Below are positions 8,664-19,060 of a stretch of DNA of 64,000 bases, one piece after another (the first letter of the stretch is position 1; every line of letters starts with the position of its first letter). Origin of the DNA: Acidovorax sp. sif1233. Its GTDB lineage: Bacteria > Pseudomonadota > Gammaproteobacteria > Burkholderiales > Burkholderiaceae_C. The notes under the pieces are model-generated. The model had not been told where the DNA came from. It saw only the letters and a list, made by a program, of their open reading frames with translations, and made no database searches. The stretch covers positions 558,001 to 622,000 of the forward strand of contig NZ_JAHUWZ010000001.1 in assembly GCF_019218755.1 (NCBI RefSeq). Direction: 5' to 3'. The position numbers and the translations under genes are program-made.

Positions 8664-9697
8664 GCGGTCACCTCGACAATGTTCACCGCCTGGGCACTCT
8701 GGGCCTCGGCGATGGCTTCGCGGCGCAGGCAGCGCACCGCGTGGTCGCCATCGGCATCGGTGGCCACCAGCGTGGCTTCGGGCCGATCGTGGTGGCAGGC
8801 ATCCACGGTGTAGCTGCAGCGCCCGGCGAAAGGGCAGCCGGCCGGCAGGTCCACGAGTTCCGGCACGGTGCCGGGGATGGTGGACAGGCGCGGGCGCTGG
8901 CCAGGTGCATGCACGGCGCCCAGATGGGGCCGTGCCGCGAACAGTCCGCGTGTGTAGGGGTGGGCCATGGCGGAGAAGACCGAAGCGGTGGAGCCGCTCT
9001 CGACCACGCTGCCGCCATACATCACCATCATGCGGTCCACGTTCTGCGAGATCACGCCGAGGTCGTGCGAGATGAGGATCAGCGCCATGTTGCGCTCGGC
9101 CACGAGGTCGCTGATGAGGTCCAGGATCTGCTGCTGGATGGTCACGTCCAGCGCGGTGGTGGGCTCGTCGGCGATCAGCAGGTCGGGCCCGCAGGCCAAG
9201 GCCATCGCAATGGTGATGCGCTGGCGCTGGCCGCCCGAGAACTGGTGGGGGTAGGCATCGAAGCGCTGCGCGGCGTGGGGGATGCCCACGCGGTCGAGCA
9301 GCGCCAGGGCCTCCGCGCGCGCGGCCGAAGCGCTCATGCCACGGTGCAGACGCAAGGGCTCGGCCACCTGGCGGCCAATGGTGTGCACGGGGTTCAGGGC
9401 TGTCATGGGCTCCTGGAACACCATGCCGATGCGGTTGCCGCGCATCTTGCACATCTGCGCATCGGTGCGGCGCACCAGCTCCTGGCCATCAAAGCGGATG
9501 CTGCCCGTGACCTGCGCGCTGTCGGGCAGCAGGCCCATGAGCGACATGGCGGTGATGGACTTGCCGCAGCCCGACTCGCCGATCAGGCCCAGGGTTTCTC
9601 CGCGCGCCAGCGAAAAGCTCACGCCGCGCACGGCGTCGGCGGGGCCTCGGTGCGTCTGCAGGCGGATGCGGAGGTTGGAGACTTCTAACAGAGACAT
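8660..9697 (-). CDS. ABC transporter ATP-binding protein, OppD/DppD type
   Basis: This 345-residue ATPase has Walker A GLIGESGCGKSITAMSLMGL, signature FSGGQRQR, Walker B LLIADEPTTALD and switch ISHDLGV. The C-terminal region has the Cys pattern CPFAGRCSYTVDACH, as in OppD/DppD proteins where it is associated with an Fe-S or metal site. It starts 30 bases after the permease gene and is coupled by ATGA to the next ATPase. Confidence 0.9.
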   Translation of the reverse strand: MSLLEVSNLRIRLQTHRGPADAVRGVSFSLARGETLGLIGESGCGKSITAMSLMGLLPDSAQVTGSIRFDGQELVRRTDAQMCKMRGNRIGMVFQEPMTALNPVHTIGRQVAEPLRLHRGMSASAARAEALALLDRVGIPHAAQRFDAYPHQFSGGQRQRITIAMALACGPDLLIADEPTTALDVTIQQQILDLISDLVAERNMALILISHDLGVISQNVDRMMVMYGGSVVESGSTASVFSAMAHPYTRGLFAARPHLGAVHAPGQRPRLSTIPGTVPELVDLPAGCPFAGRCSYTVDACHHDRPEATLVATDADGDHAVRCLRREAIAEAQSAQAVNIVEVTA

Positions 9698-9727
9698 CGT
9701 GGGATTCTGGTGGTCTGCTTGGCGGGA

Positions 9728-10606
9728 TCAGCGCTTGCGTGAAAGGCGGGGGTCGAGCAGGTCGCGCAGGCCGTCGCCCAGCAGGTTCAGGCCCAGCACG
9801 GCCAGCGCGATGGCAACGCCGGGCCACACGGCCAGCAGCGGCGCCTGGAACATCAGGGTCTGTGCCTCGCTGAGCATGCGGCCCCACGAAGGCTGGGGTG
9901 GCTGCGTGCCCAGGCCCAGGTAGGAGAGGGCGGCTTCCGCCAGGATGGCGATGGCGAACTGGATGGTGGCCTGCACGATGAGCACCGACAGGATGTTGGG
10001 CAGCACATGCTCGAGGGTGATGCGCCAGCCGCCCTTGCCGCAGGCGCGCGAGGCCATGATGTATTCGCGCGACCACACGGCGTTGGCCGAGGCGCGCGTG
10101 ACGCGCGCGAAGGTGGGGATGTTGAAGATGCCGATGGCGATGATGGAATTGACGATGCCCGCCCCGAACACCGCCGTCATCATGATGGCCGAGAGGATGG
10201 CGGGGAACGCGAACGTGAAGTCCGCCAGCCGCATGATCAGTTCTTCCACCCAGCCGCGCTTGGCGGCGGCCAGCAGGCCCAGGGCCGTGCCGATGGTCAG
10301 GCCGATGCCCACGGCGATCACGCCCACCAGGATGGAGTTGCGCGCGCCCACCAGCAGCAGCGACGCGACATCGCGCCCGAAGGCATCGGTGCCCAGCCAG
10401 TGGGTGCCGGATGGACTCGCCAGCTTGTTGGCCAAGTCCATCTCGTAGGGCGACCAGGGCGTCCAGACGAAGGAGAGCAGCGCAGCAAGGATCAGCAGCG
10501 CTGACAACACAGCACCAATGACAAAACTGCGGTGGCGCAGGGCGCGGTGCAGCCAGCCGGGGGCGGAGGGCGTGGAAGAGGAGGGGGTGGACACGGCGGC
10601 GCTCAT
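9728..10606 (-). CDS. ABC transporter permease, DppC/OppC type
   Basis: This is a 292-residue inner-membrane protein with about six spans. The N-terminal segment HWLGTDAFGRDVASLLLVGAR is characteristic of DppC/OppC permeases, and the EAA loop lies around YIMASRACGKGGWRITLEHVLPN. ATG 10606 is 5 bases after the DppB-type gene. The N-terminus carries a short Ser/Thr/Pro-rich extension. Confidence 0.9.
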   Translation of the reverse strand: MSAAVSTPSSSTPSAPGWLHRALRHRSFVIGAVLSALLILAALLSFVWTPWSPYEMDLANKLASPSGTHWLGTDAFGRDVASLLLVGARNSILVGVIAVGIGLTIGTALGLLAAAKRGWVEELIMRLADFTFAFPAILSAIMMTAVFGAGIVNSIIAIGIFNIPTFARVTRASANAVWSREYIMASRACGKGGWRITLEHVLPNILSVLIVQATIQFAIAILAEAALSYLGLGTQPPQPSWGRMLSEAQTLMFQAPLLAVWPGVAIALAVLGLNLLGDGLRDLLDPRLSRKR

Positions 10607-10611
10607 GGGAA

Positions 10612-11574
10612 TCAGATGTCGGAAGCCTTCACGCGGGGGTCGATCACGGCGTAGAGGATGTCCACCACGAAGTTCACGATCACCACCATGGCCGCGAGCA
10701 GCATCACGCAGTTGCGCACCACGATCAGGTCGCGGTTGGAAATCGACTGGAAGATCAGGCGCCCCAGGCCTGGCAGGTAGAACACGTTCTCCACCACGAT
10801 GGTGCCGGCCAGCAGGTTGGCGAACTGCAGGCCCATGACGGTGACCACGGGGATCATGGCGTTGCGCAGCACGTGGCCCCAGAGCGCGGCGCGCTGCGAC
10901 AGGCCCTTGGCGCGCGCGGTGCGCACGAAGTCTTCGCGCAGCACCTCCAGCACGGCCGAGCGCGTGATGCGTGCGAGGATGGCCGCCTGCACCACGGCCA
11001 GCGCGATGGCCGGCAGCAGCAGCGCCTTGAGGGCTTCCAGCGGGCCGCCGCCGGCGTCCTCCGTCCAGCCGGGGAAGCCGCCGGCGGAAAACCATTGCAG
11101 CTTCACGGAGAACAGCAGGATCAGCAGGATGGCGAACCAGAAGTTGGGAATGGCGATGCCGATCTGCGCCAGCCCCATCACGCCCACGTCGCCGAGCTTG
11201 TTGTGGCGCGCGGCGGCGTAGACACCCGCCGCGAGCGCCAGCACCGTGGTGATGACCATGGCCATGAGGGCCAGCGGCACGGTCAGGGCCAGGCGCTCCA
11301 GCACCAGATCAAGAACCGGGGAGCTGTAGGCATAGCTGTCGCCCATGTTGCCCACCACCAGGCCGCTGACCCAGTTCCAGTAGCGCAGGCCGGCGGGCTG
11401 ATCCAGCCCCAGCTTGGCCGCCAGCGCGGCCACGGCATCGGGAGAGGCGTCGGGGCCCATCAGGATCTGGGCGGCGTTGCCCGGCAGGATCTCTAGCACC
11501 AGGAACACCACGACCGAAGCACCGATCAGCGTGGCCAGGAGGGTGATGAATCGCTTGAGGAAAAACAGGCCCAT
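10612..11574 (-). CDS. ABC transporter permease, DppB/OppB type
   Basis: This is a 320-residue membrane protein. It has the N-terminal FFLKRFITLLATLIGASVVVF and LPGNAAQILMG segments, the EAA loop REDFVRTARAKGLSQRAALWGHVLRNAMIPV, and the family ending DILYAVIDPRVK. It is the first gene of the leftward operon. The 209 bases upstream, towards the ferredoxin gene, hold the probable promoter and a perfect 12-base palindrome. Confidence 0.92.
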   Translation of the reverse strand: MGLFFLKRFITLLATLIGASVVVFLVLEILPGNAAQILMGPDASPDAVAALAAKLGLDQPAGLRYWNWVSGLVVGNMGDSYAYSSPVLDLVLERLALTVPLALMAMVITTVLALAAGVYAAARHNKLGDVGVMGLAQIGIAIPNFWFAILLILLFSVKLQWFSAGGFPGWTEDAGGGPLEALKALLLPAIALAVVQAAILARITRSAVLEVLREDFVRTARAKGLSQRAALWGHVLRNAMIPVVTVMGLQFANLLAGTIVVENVFYLPGLGRLIFQSISNRDLIVVRNCVMLLAAMVVIVNFVVDILYAVIDPRVKASDI

Positions 11575-11624
11575 GGGAGGGTGGCGTCAGGAAAAAGGAG
11601 GAAGGCGCGAGTGCGTCAAATTAA

Positions 11625-11636
11625 TGTGTATACACA
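11625..11636. promoter_or_regulatory. candidate operator palindrome upstream of the ABC transporter operon
   Basis: TGTGTATACACA is a perfect palindrome about 50 bases upstream of the first permease gene and about 150 bases before the ferredoxin gene. Its form resembles GntR-family operators (GTGTATACAC-like). No GntR regulator gene is in the window, so the partner is unknown. Confidence 0.4.
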
Positions 11637-11648
11637 GCATAACGGTAA

Positions 11649-12041
<393 letters not shown>

Positions 12042-12050
12042 TTTCAAGCC

Positions 12051-12109
12051 TTGGAGGCGGTAAGCGCTTGTGTATCAAGCGCAGGATGCTATGAAATAAA
12101 TAGCAATGA
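12051..12109. repeat. family A dispersed repeat
   Basis: On the minus strand: TTGCTATTTATTTCATAGC, then GCGCTTGATACACAAGCGC and an ACCGCC end. The inner palindrome has its stem at 12063-12068 and 12077-12082. It lies between the converging ferredoxin and pth genes and may serve as a two-way transcription end. Confidence 0.5.
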
Positions 12110-12148
12110 CTGCCATGCCCTGTGGGCAGGGCCACGCCGGCAGGGGGG

Positions 12149-12757
12149 TCAGTCTTCCGCGGGACGGGGTGGCTTGGGGCGTGGCGGCTTGGTGGTGTGG
12201 ATGAGCAAGGTGGCCTTGTCCATCTCCCCCGCCAGCATGGCCGGGTAGGCCTTCAGGGAATGGGCGATGCTGTCCTCGATCAGCGTGCGCTGGTCGGGCG
12301 AGGGTTTCTTGAGCACCCAGTTGGCGACTTCACTTTTCACGCCCGGATGGCCGATGCCCACGCGCAGGCGCCAGTAGTCGGGCGAGCCCAGCTGGCCGTG
12401 GATGTCGCGCAGCCCGTTGTGCCCGGCATGGCTTCCGCCGCGCTTGAGCTTGACCTGCCCGGGCGGAATGTCCAGTTCGTCATGCACCACCAGGATTTCT
12501 TCGGGCTGGATCTTGAAGAAGCGCGCCAGCGAAGCGACGGACTTGCCCGAGAGGTTCATGAAGGTCTGCGGCTCCAGCAGCCACACGCTCTGTCCATGCA
12601 CCGTGGTGCGCGCGACCAGCCCGTGGTAGCTGCGCTCGGGCACCAGCGTGGCCTTGAGCTCGCGCGCCAGGGCATCGATCCACCAGAAACCGGCGTTGTG
12701 GCGGGTGGCCTCGTAGTCTGGCCCGGGGTTTCCAAGGCCTACAAACAGCTTGATCAT
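12149..12757 (-). CDS. pth: peptidyl-tRNA hydrolase
   Basis: This 202-residue cytosolic enzyme frees tRNA from prematurely released peptidyl-tRNA. It has the N-terminus [22 protein letters not shown] with the catalytic His, [39 protein letters not shown] and [12 protein letters not shown], all diagnostic. The C-terminal tail [12 protein letters not shown] is a low-complexity extension. The start at ATG 12757 agrees with the family. It lies downstream of rplY and prs in the same direction, the usual order in this group. Confidence 0.97.
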   Translation of the reverse strand: MIKLFVGLGNPGPDYEATRHNAGFWWIDALARELKATLVPERSYHGLVARTTVHGQSVWLLEPQTFMNLSGKSVASLARFFKIQPEEILVVHDELDIPPGQVKLKRGGSHAGHNGLRDIHGQLGSPDYWRLRVGIGHPGVKSEVANWVLKKPSPDQRTLIEDSIAHSLKAYPAMLAGEMDKATLLIHTTKPPRPKPPRPAED

Positions 12758-12876
12758 GGGCGGGATTATCCGTGTGCGGCGGTGGTGCGAACTGCAAGGG
12801 GTGCGGAGCGGCTCCGCCGGGGAAGGGGGGCTCGCCCGGCGGCGGGACGGGGTCCGCCAGGCCGCGTCTTCCAATG

Positions 12877-12904
12877 AAAACGGCCCACGCAGGGTGGGCC
12901 GTTT
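12877..12904 (-). terminator. terminator after rplY
   Basis: AAAACGGCCCAC (12877-12888) and GTGGGCCGTTT (12894-12904) form a long stem with a GCAGG loop. Read leftward it ends in TTTT, so it fits a factor-independent terminator between rplY and pth. The symmetry would let it work on either strand. Confidence 0.7.
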
Positions 12905-12975
12905 CTGTGGCCAGCGTCGCCGGAGCGCGCTGGCCTTGGGGAAGAAGCAAAGGGTCGTCCGTGAAGGACGGCTGA

Positions 12976-13611
12976 TTACTTCTTGCCCTTGCCCTTGCCC
13001 TTGGCGTCGGCCGCGGGGGCTGCTTCGGCAGGGGTCTCGACGACCACGACCGGAGGCACCACGGACACCAGAACGGGGTTGTTGTTCTGGCCACCACGGA
13101 CCTTGGCCACCACGCCCTTGGGCAGCTTGATGTCCTTCAGGTGCAGGGATGCGCCCTTTTCCAGCTTGGACAGGTCCACAGCGATGAACTCTGGCAGGTC
13201 CGAAGGCATGCAGGTCACGTCCAGTTCGTTCACGATCGGGTTGACCATGCACTTGTCGACCTTGACGGCGTTGGACTCTTCAGCGCCGCTGTAGTGCAGT
13301 GGCACCTTCATGTGCAGCTTGGTCTTTTCGTCCACGCGCTGGAAGTCGATGTGCAGGACGAGCTGCTTGTAGGGGTGGTATTGCACGTCGCGCAGCAGGA
13401 CCTTGGAGGTCGTGCCGGCCACTTCCATGTCCAGCACGCTGGAGTGGAAAGCTTCCTTCTTGAGGGCGTGCCACAGTGCGTTGTGGTCCACCTCGATGAG
13501 TTGGGGTTCAGTGGTGCCACCGTAGACGATGCCAGGCGTCTTGCCCGAATTGCGCAGACGGCGGCTCGCACCCGTACCTTGCTTGGCGCGCTCAAAAGCG
13601 ACGAAGTTCAT
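12976..13611 (-). CDS. rplY: 50S ribosomal protein L25, long (Ctc/TL5) form
   Basis: This 211-residue protein binds 5S rRNA. The N-terminal L25 domain ([40 protein letters not shown]) is followed by the TL5-type C-terminal beta domain ([37 protein letters not shown]). A low-complexity tail [15 protein letters not shown] follows. ATG 13611 has a ribosome binding site (AGGAG on the minus strand at 13618-13622). It is paired with prs upstream, as in most betaproteobacteria. Confidence 0.96.
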   Translation of the reverse strand: MNFVAFERAKQGTGASRRLRNSGKTPGIVYGGTTEPQLIEVDHNALWHALKKEAFHSSVLDMEVAGTTSKVLLRDVQYHPYKQLVLHIDFQRVDEKTKLHMKVPLHYSGAEESNAVKVDKCMVNPIVNELDVTCMPSDLPEFIAVDLSKLEKGASLHLKDIKLPKGVVAKVRGGQNNNPVLVSVVPPVVVVETPAEAAPAADAKGKGKGKK

Positions 13612-13773
13612 AACTAGCTCCTGAAAAGGACAGACCGCGACCAGTCTTGCCCTGTTGAAAAAAGCCTGCGGTGCCATTCCTGGCGGCAGGCCCATGCAAT
13701 GCCCTCGAACAGGCAAGCCTCCCGAAGGAGGCCTGCACGCAATCCGGTCCGCAACGCTCCCGTGGGAAGCGCG

Positions 13774-14748
13774 TCAGAACAGGTTGTCCTGGTCCGAGAA
13801 CAGACTCATCACCGACTCACCCTTGGCAATGCGCTGTATCGTCTCTGCGATCAGCGGTGCCACGGAGAGCTGGCGAATCTTGGTGCATCCCCGGGCGTTG
13901 TCGCTCAAGGGGATGGTGTTGGTCACCACCACTTCGTCGAGGGCGGAACCCTTGGCGATGCGTTCGATGGCAGGACCCGAAAAAATGGGGTGCGTGCAGT
14001 AGGCGTACACCTTCTTGGCGCCACGCTCCTTGAGCACTTCGGCCGCCTTCACCAGCGTGCCGGCGGTATCGATCATGTCGTCCATGATCACGCAGTTGCG
14101 GCCTTCGATCTCGCCGATCACGTGCATGACTTCCGACACGTTGGCCTTGGGGCGGCGCTTGTCGATGATGGCCAGGTCGCAGTTGAGCTGCTTGGCGAGC
14201 GCACGCGCCCGCACGACGCCACCCACGTCGGGCGAAACCACGATCAGGTCTTCGTAGTTCTTCTGGCGCAGGTCACCCAGCAGCACGGGCGACGCGTAGA
14301 TGTTGTCCACGGGGATATCGAAGAAACCCTGGATCTGGTCGGCATGCAGGTCCATGGTCAGGACCCGGGCAACGCCCACGGCCTGCAGCATGTTGGCCAC
14401 CACCTTGGCGGTGATCGGCACGCGCGTGGAACGCGGGCGGCGATCCTGGCGGGCATAGCCGAAGTAGGGGATCACGGCGCTGATCCGCTCTGCCGACGCG
14501 CGCTTGAGCGCATCGACCATGATCAGCAGTTCCATCAGGTTTTCGTTGGTCGGCGCGCAGGTGGACTGCACCACGAAAACATCCCGTGCACGCACGTTCT
14601 GTTTGATTTCTACGGTGACTTCGCCGTCGGAGAAGCGACCCACGTCGGCTGCACCGAGGGTGGTGCCGAGGTGTTGGGCGATTTCAGCTGCCATGCCAGG
14701 ATTGGCATTGCCGGTGAAAACCATGAAGTCGGGGTGGTTGGCTTGCAT
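13774..14748 (-). CDS. prs: ribose-phosphate pyrophosphokinase
   Basis: This 324-residue enzyme makes PRPP from ribose 5-phosphate and ATP for nucleotide, His and Trp synthesis. It shows [39 protein letters not shown], the signature [17 protein letters not shown] and the PRPP loop [13 protein letters not shown]. The start at ATG 14748 agrees with family length; the open frame reaches back into the tRNA. It follows tRNA-Gln and ispE. Confidence 0.97.
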   Translation of the reverse strand: MQANHPDFMVFTGNANPGMAAEIAQHLGTTLGAADVGRFSDGEVTVEIKQNVRARDVFVVQSTCAPTNENLMELLIMVDALKRASAERISAVIPYFGYARQDRRPRSTRVPITAKVVANMLQAVGVARVLTMDLHADQIQGFFDIPVDNIYASPVLLGDLRQKNYEDLIVVSPDVGGVVRARALAKQLNCDLAIIDKRRPKANVSEVMHVIGEIEGRNCVIMDDMIDTAGTLVKAAEVLKERGAKKVYAYCTHPIFSGPAIERIAKGSALDEVVVTNTIPLSDNARGCTKIRQLSVAPLIAETIQRIAKGESVMSLFSDQDNLF

Positions 14749-14795
14749 GAGCGTCCCAGCAGTCTGAAAAAAAAGCCCGTACGCGAAAAGAAATT

Positions 14796-14872
14796 TGGCA
14801 GGGGAAGAAGGATTCGAACCTTCGCATGCCGGAATCAAAATCCGGTGCCTTAACCAGCTTGGCGACTCCCCT
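14796..14872 (-). tRNA. tRNA-Gln (anticodon TTG)
   Basis: On the minus strand the 77 bases fold as a cloverleaf. The acceptor AGGGGAG pairs with TTCCCCT, then discriminator G and encoded CCA. The anticodon stem is CCGGA/TCCGG with loop TTTTGAT, so the anticodon is TTG. The T arm is GAAGG-TTCGAAT-CCTTC. The body matches other bacterial tRNA-Gln genes (GGCACCGG before the anticodon). It lies between ispE and prs in the same direction. Confidence 0.96.
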
Positions 14873-14902
14873 ACACAGGTCAACTGCCGAAGGCAGCGAA
14901 CC

Positions 14903-15760
14903 TTAATTCTCGTCTGATGCCCAGCCTGCCAGAGGATGGATCATCAGATTTTCACATGCCTTGACCTGCCAGCCCTCGGGGGCGCGGTCCAAATCAACTG
15001 CGTGTGACATTTGTGCAAACACCGCACTGCCTGAGCCTGTCATCCGGCCTTGCAACCCTCGCGACCTGAGCCATTCAATGGCTTCGGTGACTTCGGGGCA
15101 GAGCGCCTGGGCAACGGGCTGCAAGTCGTTTCGACCGAAGTCAAAGTGTGCTGCAGCAAAGCCTAAGATTGTAGCACTATCTGAATCGCGTTTCAAACTT
15201 GGTGACGAAAAAATTGATTTTGTCTCCAAGCCTGCTGCGGGCTTCACGATGGCAAAGCGCGCTGGCGGCAGTTGGTGTGCTTTCTCAAGCGGCGTGATTG
15301 TCTCACCAATTCCTTCGACCCAGGCGTTGTGGCCGCGTAAAAAAAATGGAATGTCGGCACCCAGCGTCAATCCGATCTTTTCGAGTGCCGTGCGCGGCAG
15401 GTCCAGGCCCCACAGCCGATTGAGAGCCAGCAAGGTGGTTGCGGCATCCGACGAGCCGCCGCCCATGCCCGCTTGCGAAGGCACGCTCTTCAAGACGCCG
15501 ATGCGCGCGCCCTGGCGGCAGCCCGTGGCCTGCTGCAGGGCACGCGCCGCCTTGATGGTGAGGTCTATCTCCGGCAATGCGGGGCCGATGTCTTCACGCG
15601 TGATCTCGCCTGACGCGCAGCGCTCGAAATGAAGCGTGTCGCACCAGTCGACCAGCATGAAGACCGACTGCAGCAGGTGGTACCCGTCCGGGCGTCGGCC
15701 TGTGATGTGCAGAAAAAGGTTGAGCTTGGCCGGGGCAGGCACGTCATAAAGGGCTTGCAT
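14903..15760 (-). CDS. ispE: 4-diphosphocytidyl-2-C-methyl-D-erythritol kinase
   Basis: This 285-residue GHMP kinase acts in the non-mevalonate isoprenoid pathway. It has the N-terminal [27 protein letters not shown], the ATP loop [39 protein letters not shown] and C-terminal [10 protein letters not shown]. It lies 33 bases after lolB in a classic lolB-ispE-(tRNA-Gln)-prs order. Confidence 0.97.
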   Translation of the reverse strand: MQALYDVPAPAKLNLFLHITGRRPDGYHLLQSVFMLVDWCDTLHFERCASGEITREDIGPALPEIDLTIKAARALQQATGCRQGARIGVLKSVPSQAGMGGGSSDAATTLLALNRLWGLDLPRTALEKIGLTLGADIPFFLRGHNAWVEGIGETITPLEKAHQLPPARFAIVKPAAGLETKSIFSSPSLKRDSDSATILGFAAAHFDFGRNDLQPVAQALCPEVTEAIEWLRSRGLQGRMTGSGSAVFAQMSHAVDLDRAPEGWQVKACENLMIHPLAGWASDEN

Positions 15761-15793
15761 GGCAACAAACGGTGCGCGAGGAGGGGATGCGGG

Positions 15794-16330
15794 CTAGCGG
15801 GTCAGGGCGATGCGCAAGGTGGCCTGTGGCACGGGGTCGTCCCGGTGGGCGACCAGCCGCCCCTGCTCCAGGGCGGAGAGGTCCGCTCTCCAGCCTGGCA
15901 CCGTGGCTTGCACGCCCTTGAGCCAGCCAAACAGGGCCGCGACGGGGATGCGCGTGCCGGTCACATCCTGCAGCAGTGCATCCAGCGAATCGGAGGTGCG
16001 GGTCTCCTGCGCGCTGACGAGCTGCGCGTGCCCATCCTTCCAGTCCAGCTGCGCGATGCGGCTGCCCAGGGGGCTTATCAATGCAAGCCCCCCGCTCTGG
16101 GCATTGCCGCGCAGCTCGAACATGGCGGAAAACGACTGCGATGCCTGCCCATCGACTTGCAGGGCCAGGCGACCGCTCCATGCGTCTTCTTCAGGAGCGG
16201 TTTTTTGCATCGGCTGCGCACAACCGGCCAGCCACAACGCGCAGGCAAGCCATGCGAGCAACACGGCGAAACGCCGCAGACCTGCAAGGCCGACCATGGG
16301 GTGCAGCGGTGTCGTTTGCCAGCCCCGCAT
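15794..16330 (-). CDS. lolB: outer-membrane lipoprotein LolB
   Basis: This roughly 178-residue lipoprotein inserts lipoproteins into the outer membrane, receiving them from LolA. The signal peptide ends in a lipobox LWLAGCAQ. The mature part has WSGRLALQVDGQASQSFSAMFELRGNAQSGGL, as in LolB. ATG 16330 shares its A with the TGA stop of the TPR gene (TGATG), so the two are translationally coupled. Its position directly before ispE supports the call. Confidence 0.9.
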   Translation of the reverse strand: MRGWQTTPLHPMVGLAGLRRFAVLLAWLACALWLAGCAQPMQKTAPEEDAWSGRLALQVDGQASQSFSAMFELRGNAQSGGLALISPLGSRIAQLDWKDGHAQLVSAQETRTSDSLDALLQDVTGTRIPVAALFGWLKGVQATVPGWRADLSALEQGRLVAHRDDPVPQATLRIALTR

Positions 16331-18108
16331 CAAAGGCTGACTCCGAGGCGCGCCAGTGTTTCCTTGAGGGTCTCATTGTCGGGGCTCGCGCGCTGGCCTT
16401 CCTTCCAGACCCTGACGGCCGCTTCCCTGTCTCCCAGGCTCCAGAGCACCTCGCCAAGGTGCGCGGCGATTTCCACGTCCGGACGCGCCTTGTACGCGGT
16501 TTCCAGGTGCCGCCGCGCTTCCGCCTTGTTCCCCATCCGGAATTCCACCCAGCCCAGGCTGTCCGTGATGAAGGGGTCCGACGGAGCGAACTCCATGGCC
16601 TTGAGAATCAGCTGCTTGGCTTCGTCCAGGCGCAAGCCTCGCTCCGCCAGGGAGTAGCCGAGCGCGTTGTAGGCGTGATGGTATTGGGGCTTTTGCGCGA
16701 TGACCTGTCTCAGCAGCCGTTCCATCGTCTCGGGTTGGCCTGCTTTTTCCGCCAGCATGGCCTGGTCGTAGACCAGCTCCGCGTCATCGGGCGCCAGCGC
16801 CACGAGATCGCTCTGGACTGCGTAGGCCTCCTGGTACAGCCGCAGGTCGCGCAGCAATTGCACTTCGGCCAGCAGCTTCATCCGCTTGTCTTCGGCCGAG
16901 GTACCGGGCAGGTTGCGCAGCAGCGCGCGCGCCTGGGCCACCTTGCCCTGGCGCGCCAGCAGGGATGCGCGGCGGCTTTGCGCGCTGAAGACTTCATCGA
17001 CGTTGTCGATGCGTCCCAGCCATGCCTCGGCGGCCGCGAAATCCTGCTTCTTCTCTGCGATTTGCGCGTACAGCAAGTAGGCTTGCGTCAACCCCTTCTG
17101 GCGCACGTCCGCATCCGGAGAGGCCGACACAAGTTCCATGAAGCGCTGCAGCGAACTCTCCGACGCGGGCAGGCGGTTGTCCTGGAATTGCAAGGTGGCG
17201 AGCACCAGCCATGCTTCCACCAGTTCGGGCTTGTCCCTGGTGACAAATTCCAGCTGATGGCTGGCGTCCGGATAGCGCTGCAAGCCCAGAAGCACCCGGG
17301 CATACGCCATCCTGAGCTCGGGGACCGGCTGCTTGGCGAGTGCCTGTGTCACCAAGGGCTCGGCCTCGGGGGTGTTCTCTTCCACCAGCTCGAGCGCCAG
17401 CACGGCGGCAGCCTCGTTGGCGTTGTCCAGGGCCTGCGCCCTGCGCGCAGCATCCAGCGCTCCCGGCTTGTCGCCAGCCGCCATGCGCAGGCGCCCCAGG
17501 GACACCCAGGCCACCGGTCCGGTGGCGGGGTGCGCGAGTTCGTCGACAAGGGCCGCTTCCACCACCTTGGCCGCCAGTGCCTTGTCACTCGCGCGTCCGT
17601 ACATCTGGGGCAGTGCGGAAAGCGTGGACGCCTTGGCGCGGGGCGGGGACTGGGCAAGCTCCTGGCGCAGCAGATCGGGGGTTTCGCCAATCCGGTTCAG
17701 CGCAACCAGAATCTGGAGTACATAGCGGTTGGCTTCCCGTGACTGCGGCAGTGCTTCCTTCCACGCCTTGGCGGCTGCCAGCGCGTACTCGCCCGAGCGC
17801 GACTGCAGTGCGATGTCCGCTGCCCTCTGGTAAAGCTGTCCATCCGCGCTGCGGCGTGCCGCCTCGAGCATGAACGCGTAGCCGGCACCCGGGTCACCGG
17901 TCCGCGCACTGATCTCGCCCAGAAAAATCTCGTAAAACAATTCCGCATCCAGCGCCGGATTGGATGCCACGGGGGCTTCGCCGGTGGCGGGAGGGGCGTC
18001 GCCCCCCGGCTGTTGCGCCCATGCTGAGTGGGCAGCTACCGCGATAACGGTAGTCAATGCGGCGATCCGAAAGCTGTGAAATGGCACCATCGGGTCATAA
18101 TAATCCAT
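16330..18108 (-). CDS. exported tetratricopeptide-repeat protein
   Basis: This is a 592-residue protein with an N-terminal signal peptide ([20 protein letters not shown]) followed by about ten TPR-like helical pairs; a clear one is [29 protein letters not shown] followed by [27 protein letters not shown] 18090 is an alternative start that puts the signal peptide nearer the N-terminus. It probably acts as a periplasmic scaffold. Proteins of this kind sit before lolB in many betaproteobacteria. It is divergent from mutM (29 bases apart). Confidence 0.85.
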   Translation of the reverse strand: MDYYDPMVPFHSFRIAALTTVIAVAAHSAWAQQPGGDAPPATGEAPVASNPALDAELFYEIFLGEISARTGDPGAGYAFMLEAARRSADGQLYQRAADIALQSRSGEYALAAAKAWKEALPQSREANRYVLQILVALNRIGETPDLLRQELAQSPPRAKASTLSALPQMYGRASDKALAAKVVEAALVDELAHPATGPVAWVSLGRLRMAAGDKPGALDAARRAQALDNANEAAAVLALELVEENTPEAEPLVTQALAKQPVPELRMAYARVLLGLQRYPDASHQLEFVTRDKPELVEAWLVLATLQFQDNRLPASESSLQRFMELVSASPDADVRQKGLTQAYLLYAQIAEKKQDFAAAEAWLGRIDNVDEVFSAQSRRASLLARQGKVAQARALLRNLPGTSAEDKRMKLLAEVQLLRDLRLYQEAYAVQSDLVALAPDDAELVYDQAMLAEKAGQPETMERLLRQVIAQKPQYHHAYNALGYSLAERGLRLDEAKQLILKAMEFAPSDPFITDSLGWVEFRMGNKAEARRHLETAYKARPDVEIAAHLGEVLWSLGDREAAVRVWKEGQRASPDNETLKETLARLGVSL

Positions 18109-18137
18109 GCCTGTTAACCCATTGCCGGGGTCTTCGT

Positions 18138-18953
18138 ATGCCTGAGTTGCCCGAGGTGGAAGTGACGCGCCGCAGTTTGGCCGATGCCATCACTGGCGCC
18201 CGCATCGAGGCCGTCACACTGGGAAAACCCCTGCGCTGGCCCCTGGGTTGCCCCCCTCAGACCCTGATAGGCCAGCACGTGGTGGACCTGCGCCGTCGCG
18301 GCAAGTACCTGCTGGCCGATACCAGCAGCGGGGTCCTGCTCCTGCACCTCGGGATGTCCGGAAGCCTTCGGTTCACCCGAGGGTTGCCTGCGGCGGGCGT
18401 CCATGATCACTTCGACATGGTGACCAGCCAGGGAACGCTGCGGCTGCATGATCCCCGCCGGTTCGGTGCGGTGGTTTACGCCACGGGGGAGGAGGATCCG
18501 GTCGCTGCCAAGTTGCTCGGGGGATTGGGCATGGAGCCTCTGTCCGAAGCGTTTTCTCTCGCGGCCTTCCAGTCGGGGCTGAAAAAGAGCCAGATGCCCA
18601 TCAAGCAGTTGCTCCTGGCCGGCCGGCTTGTGGTGGGGGTTGGCAACATCTATGCCTCGGAAGTGCTTTTCCTGGCCGGCATCCGGCCGACCACGAGTGC
18701 TTCGCGCATTGGGCCCGCACGGGTGCGGAAACTGCATGAAGCCATTCGCGTGGTGCTTGCGCGGGCGGTGGAGCTGGGGGGCAGCACATTGCGCGACTTT
18801 TCCAATGCGGATGGCACCGCGGGGCACTTTCAGACCCAGGCAAATGTCTATGGGCGCGATGGAGCGCCGTGCCACGGGTGCGCCACTCCGATACGCGTTC
18901 TGCGCCAAGGACAGCGGAGCAGCTATTTTTGCCCGGCATGCCAGCGGCCCTGA
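18138..18953 (+). CDS. mutM: formamidopyrimidine-DNA glycosylase
   Basis: This 271-residue base-excision repair enzyme removes 8-oxoguanine. The N-terminus [14 protein letters not shown] provides catalytic Pro2 and Glu3. [11 protein letters not shown] and the helix-two-turn-helix [18 protein letters not shown] follow. The C-terminal zinc finger is CHGC...CPAC. ATG 18138 is required because Pro must follow Met. It lies close to mutY (separated by the dynamin-like gene), the partner enzyme of the same 8-oxoG pathway. Confidence 0.97.
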   Translation: MPELPEVEVTRRSLADAITGARIEAVTLGKPLRWPLGCPPQTLIGQHVVDLRRRGKYLLADTSSGVLLLHLGMSGSLRFTRGLPAAGVHDHFDMVTSQGTLRLHDPRRFGAVVYATGEEDPVAAKLLGGLGMEPLSEAFSLAAFQSGLKKSQMPIKQLLLAGRLVVGVGNIYASEVLFLAGIRPTTSASRIGPARVRKLHEAIRVVLARAVELGGSTLRDFSNADGTAGHFQTQANVYGRDGAPCHGCATPIRVLRQGQRSSYFCPACQRP

Positions 18954-19060
18954 GGCGAGCGGGGGCGCGGCCTGGCCCAAATGACAGCCCGTGGGCCGTC
19001 GATGCTATATTTTGTGTATATGCCTGCCTTGTAGGCCATACATAGATCTCTGGGAGCACA

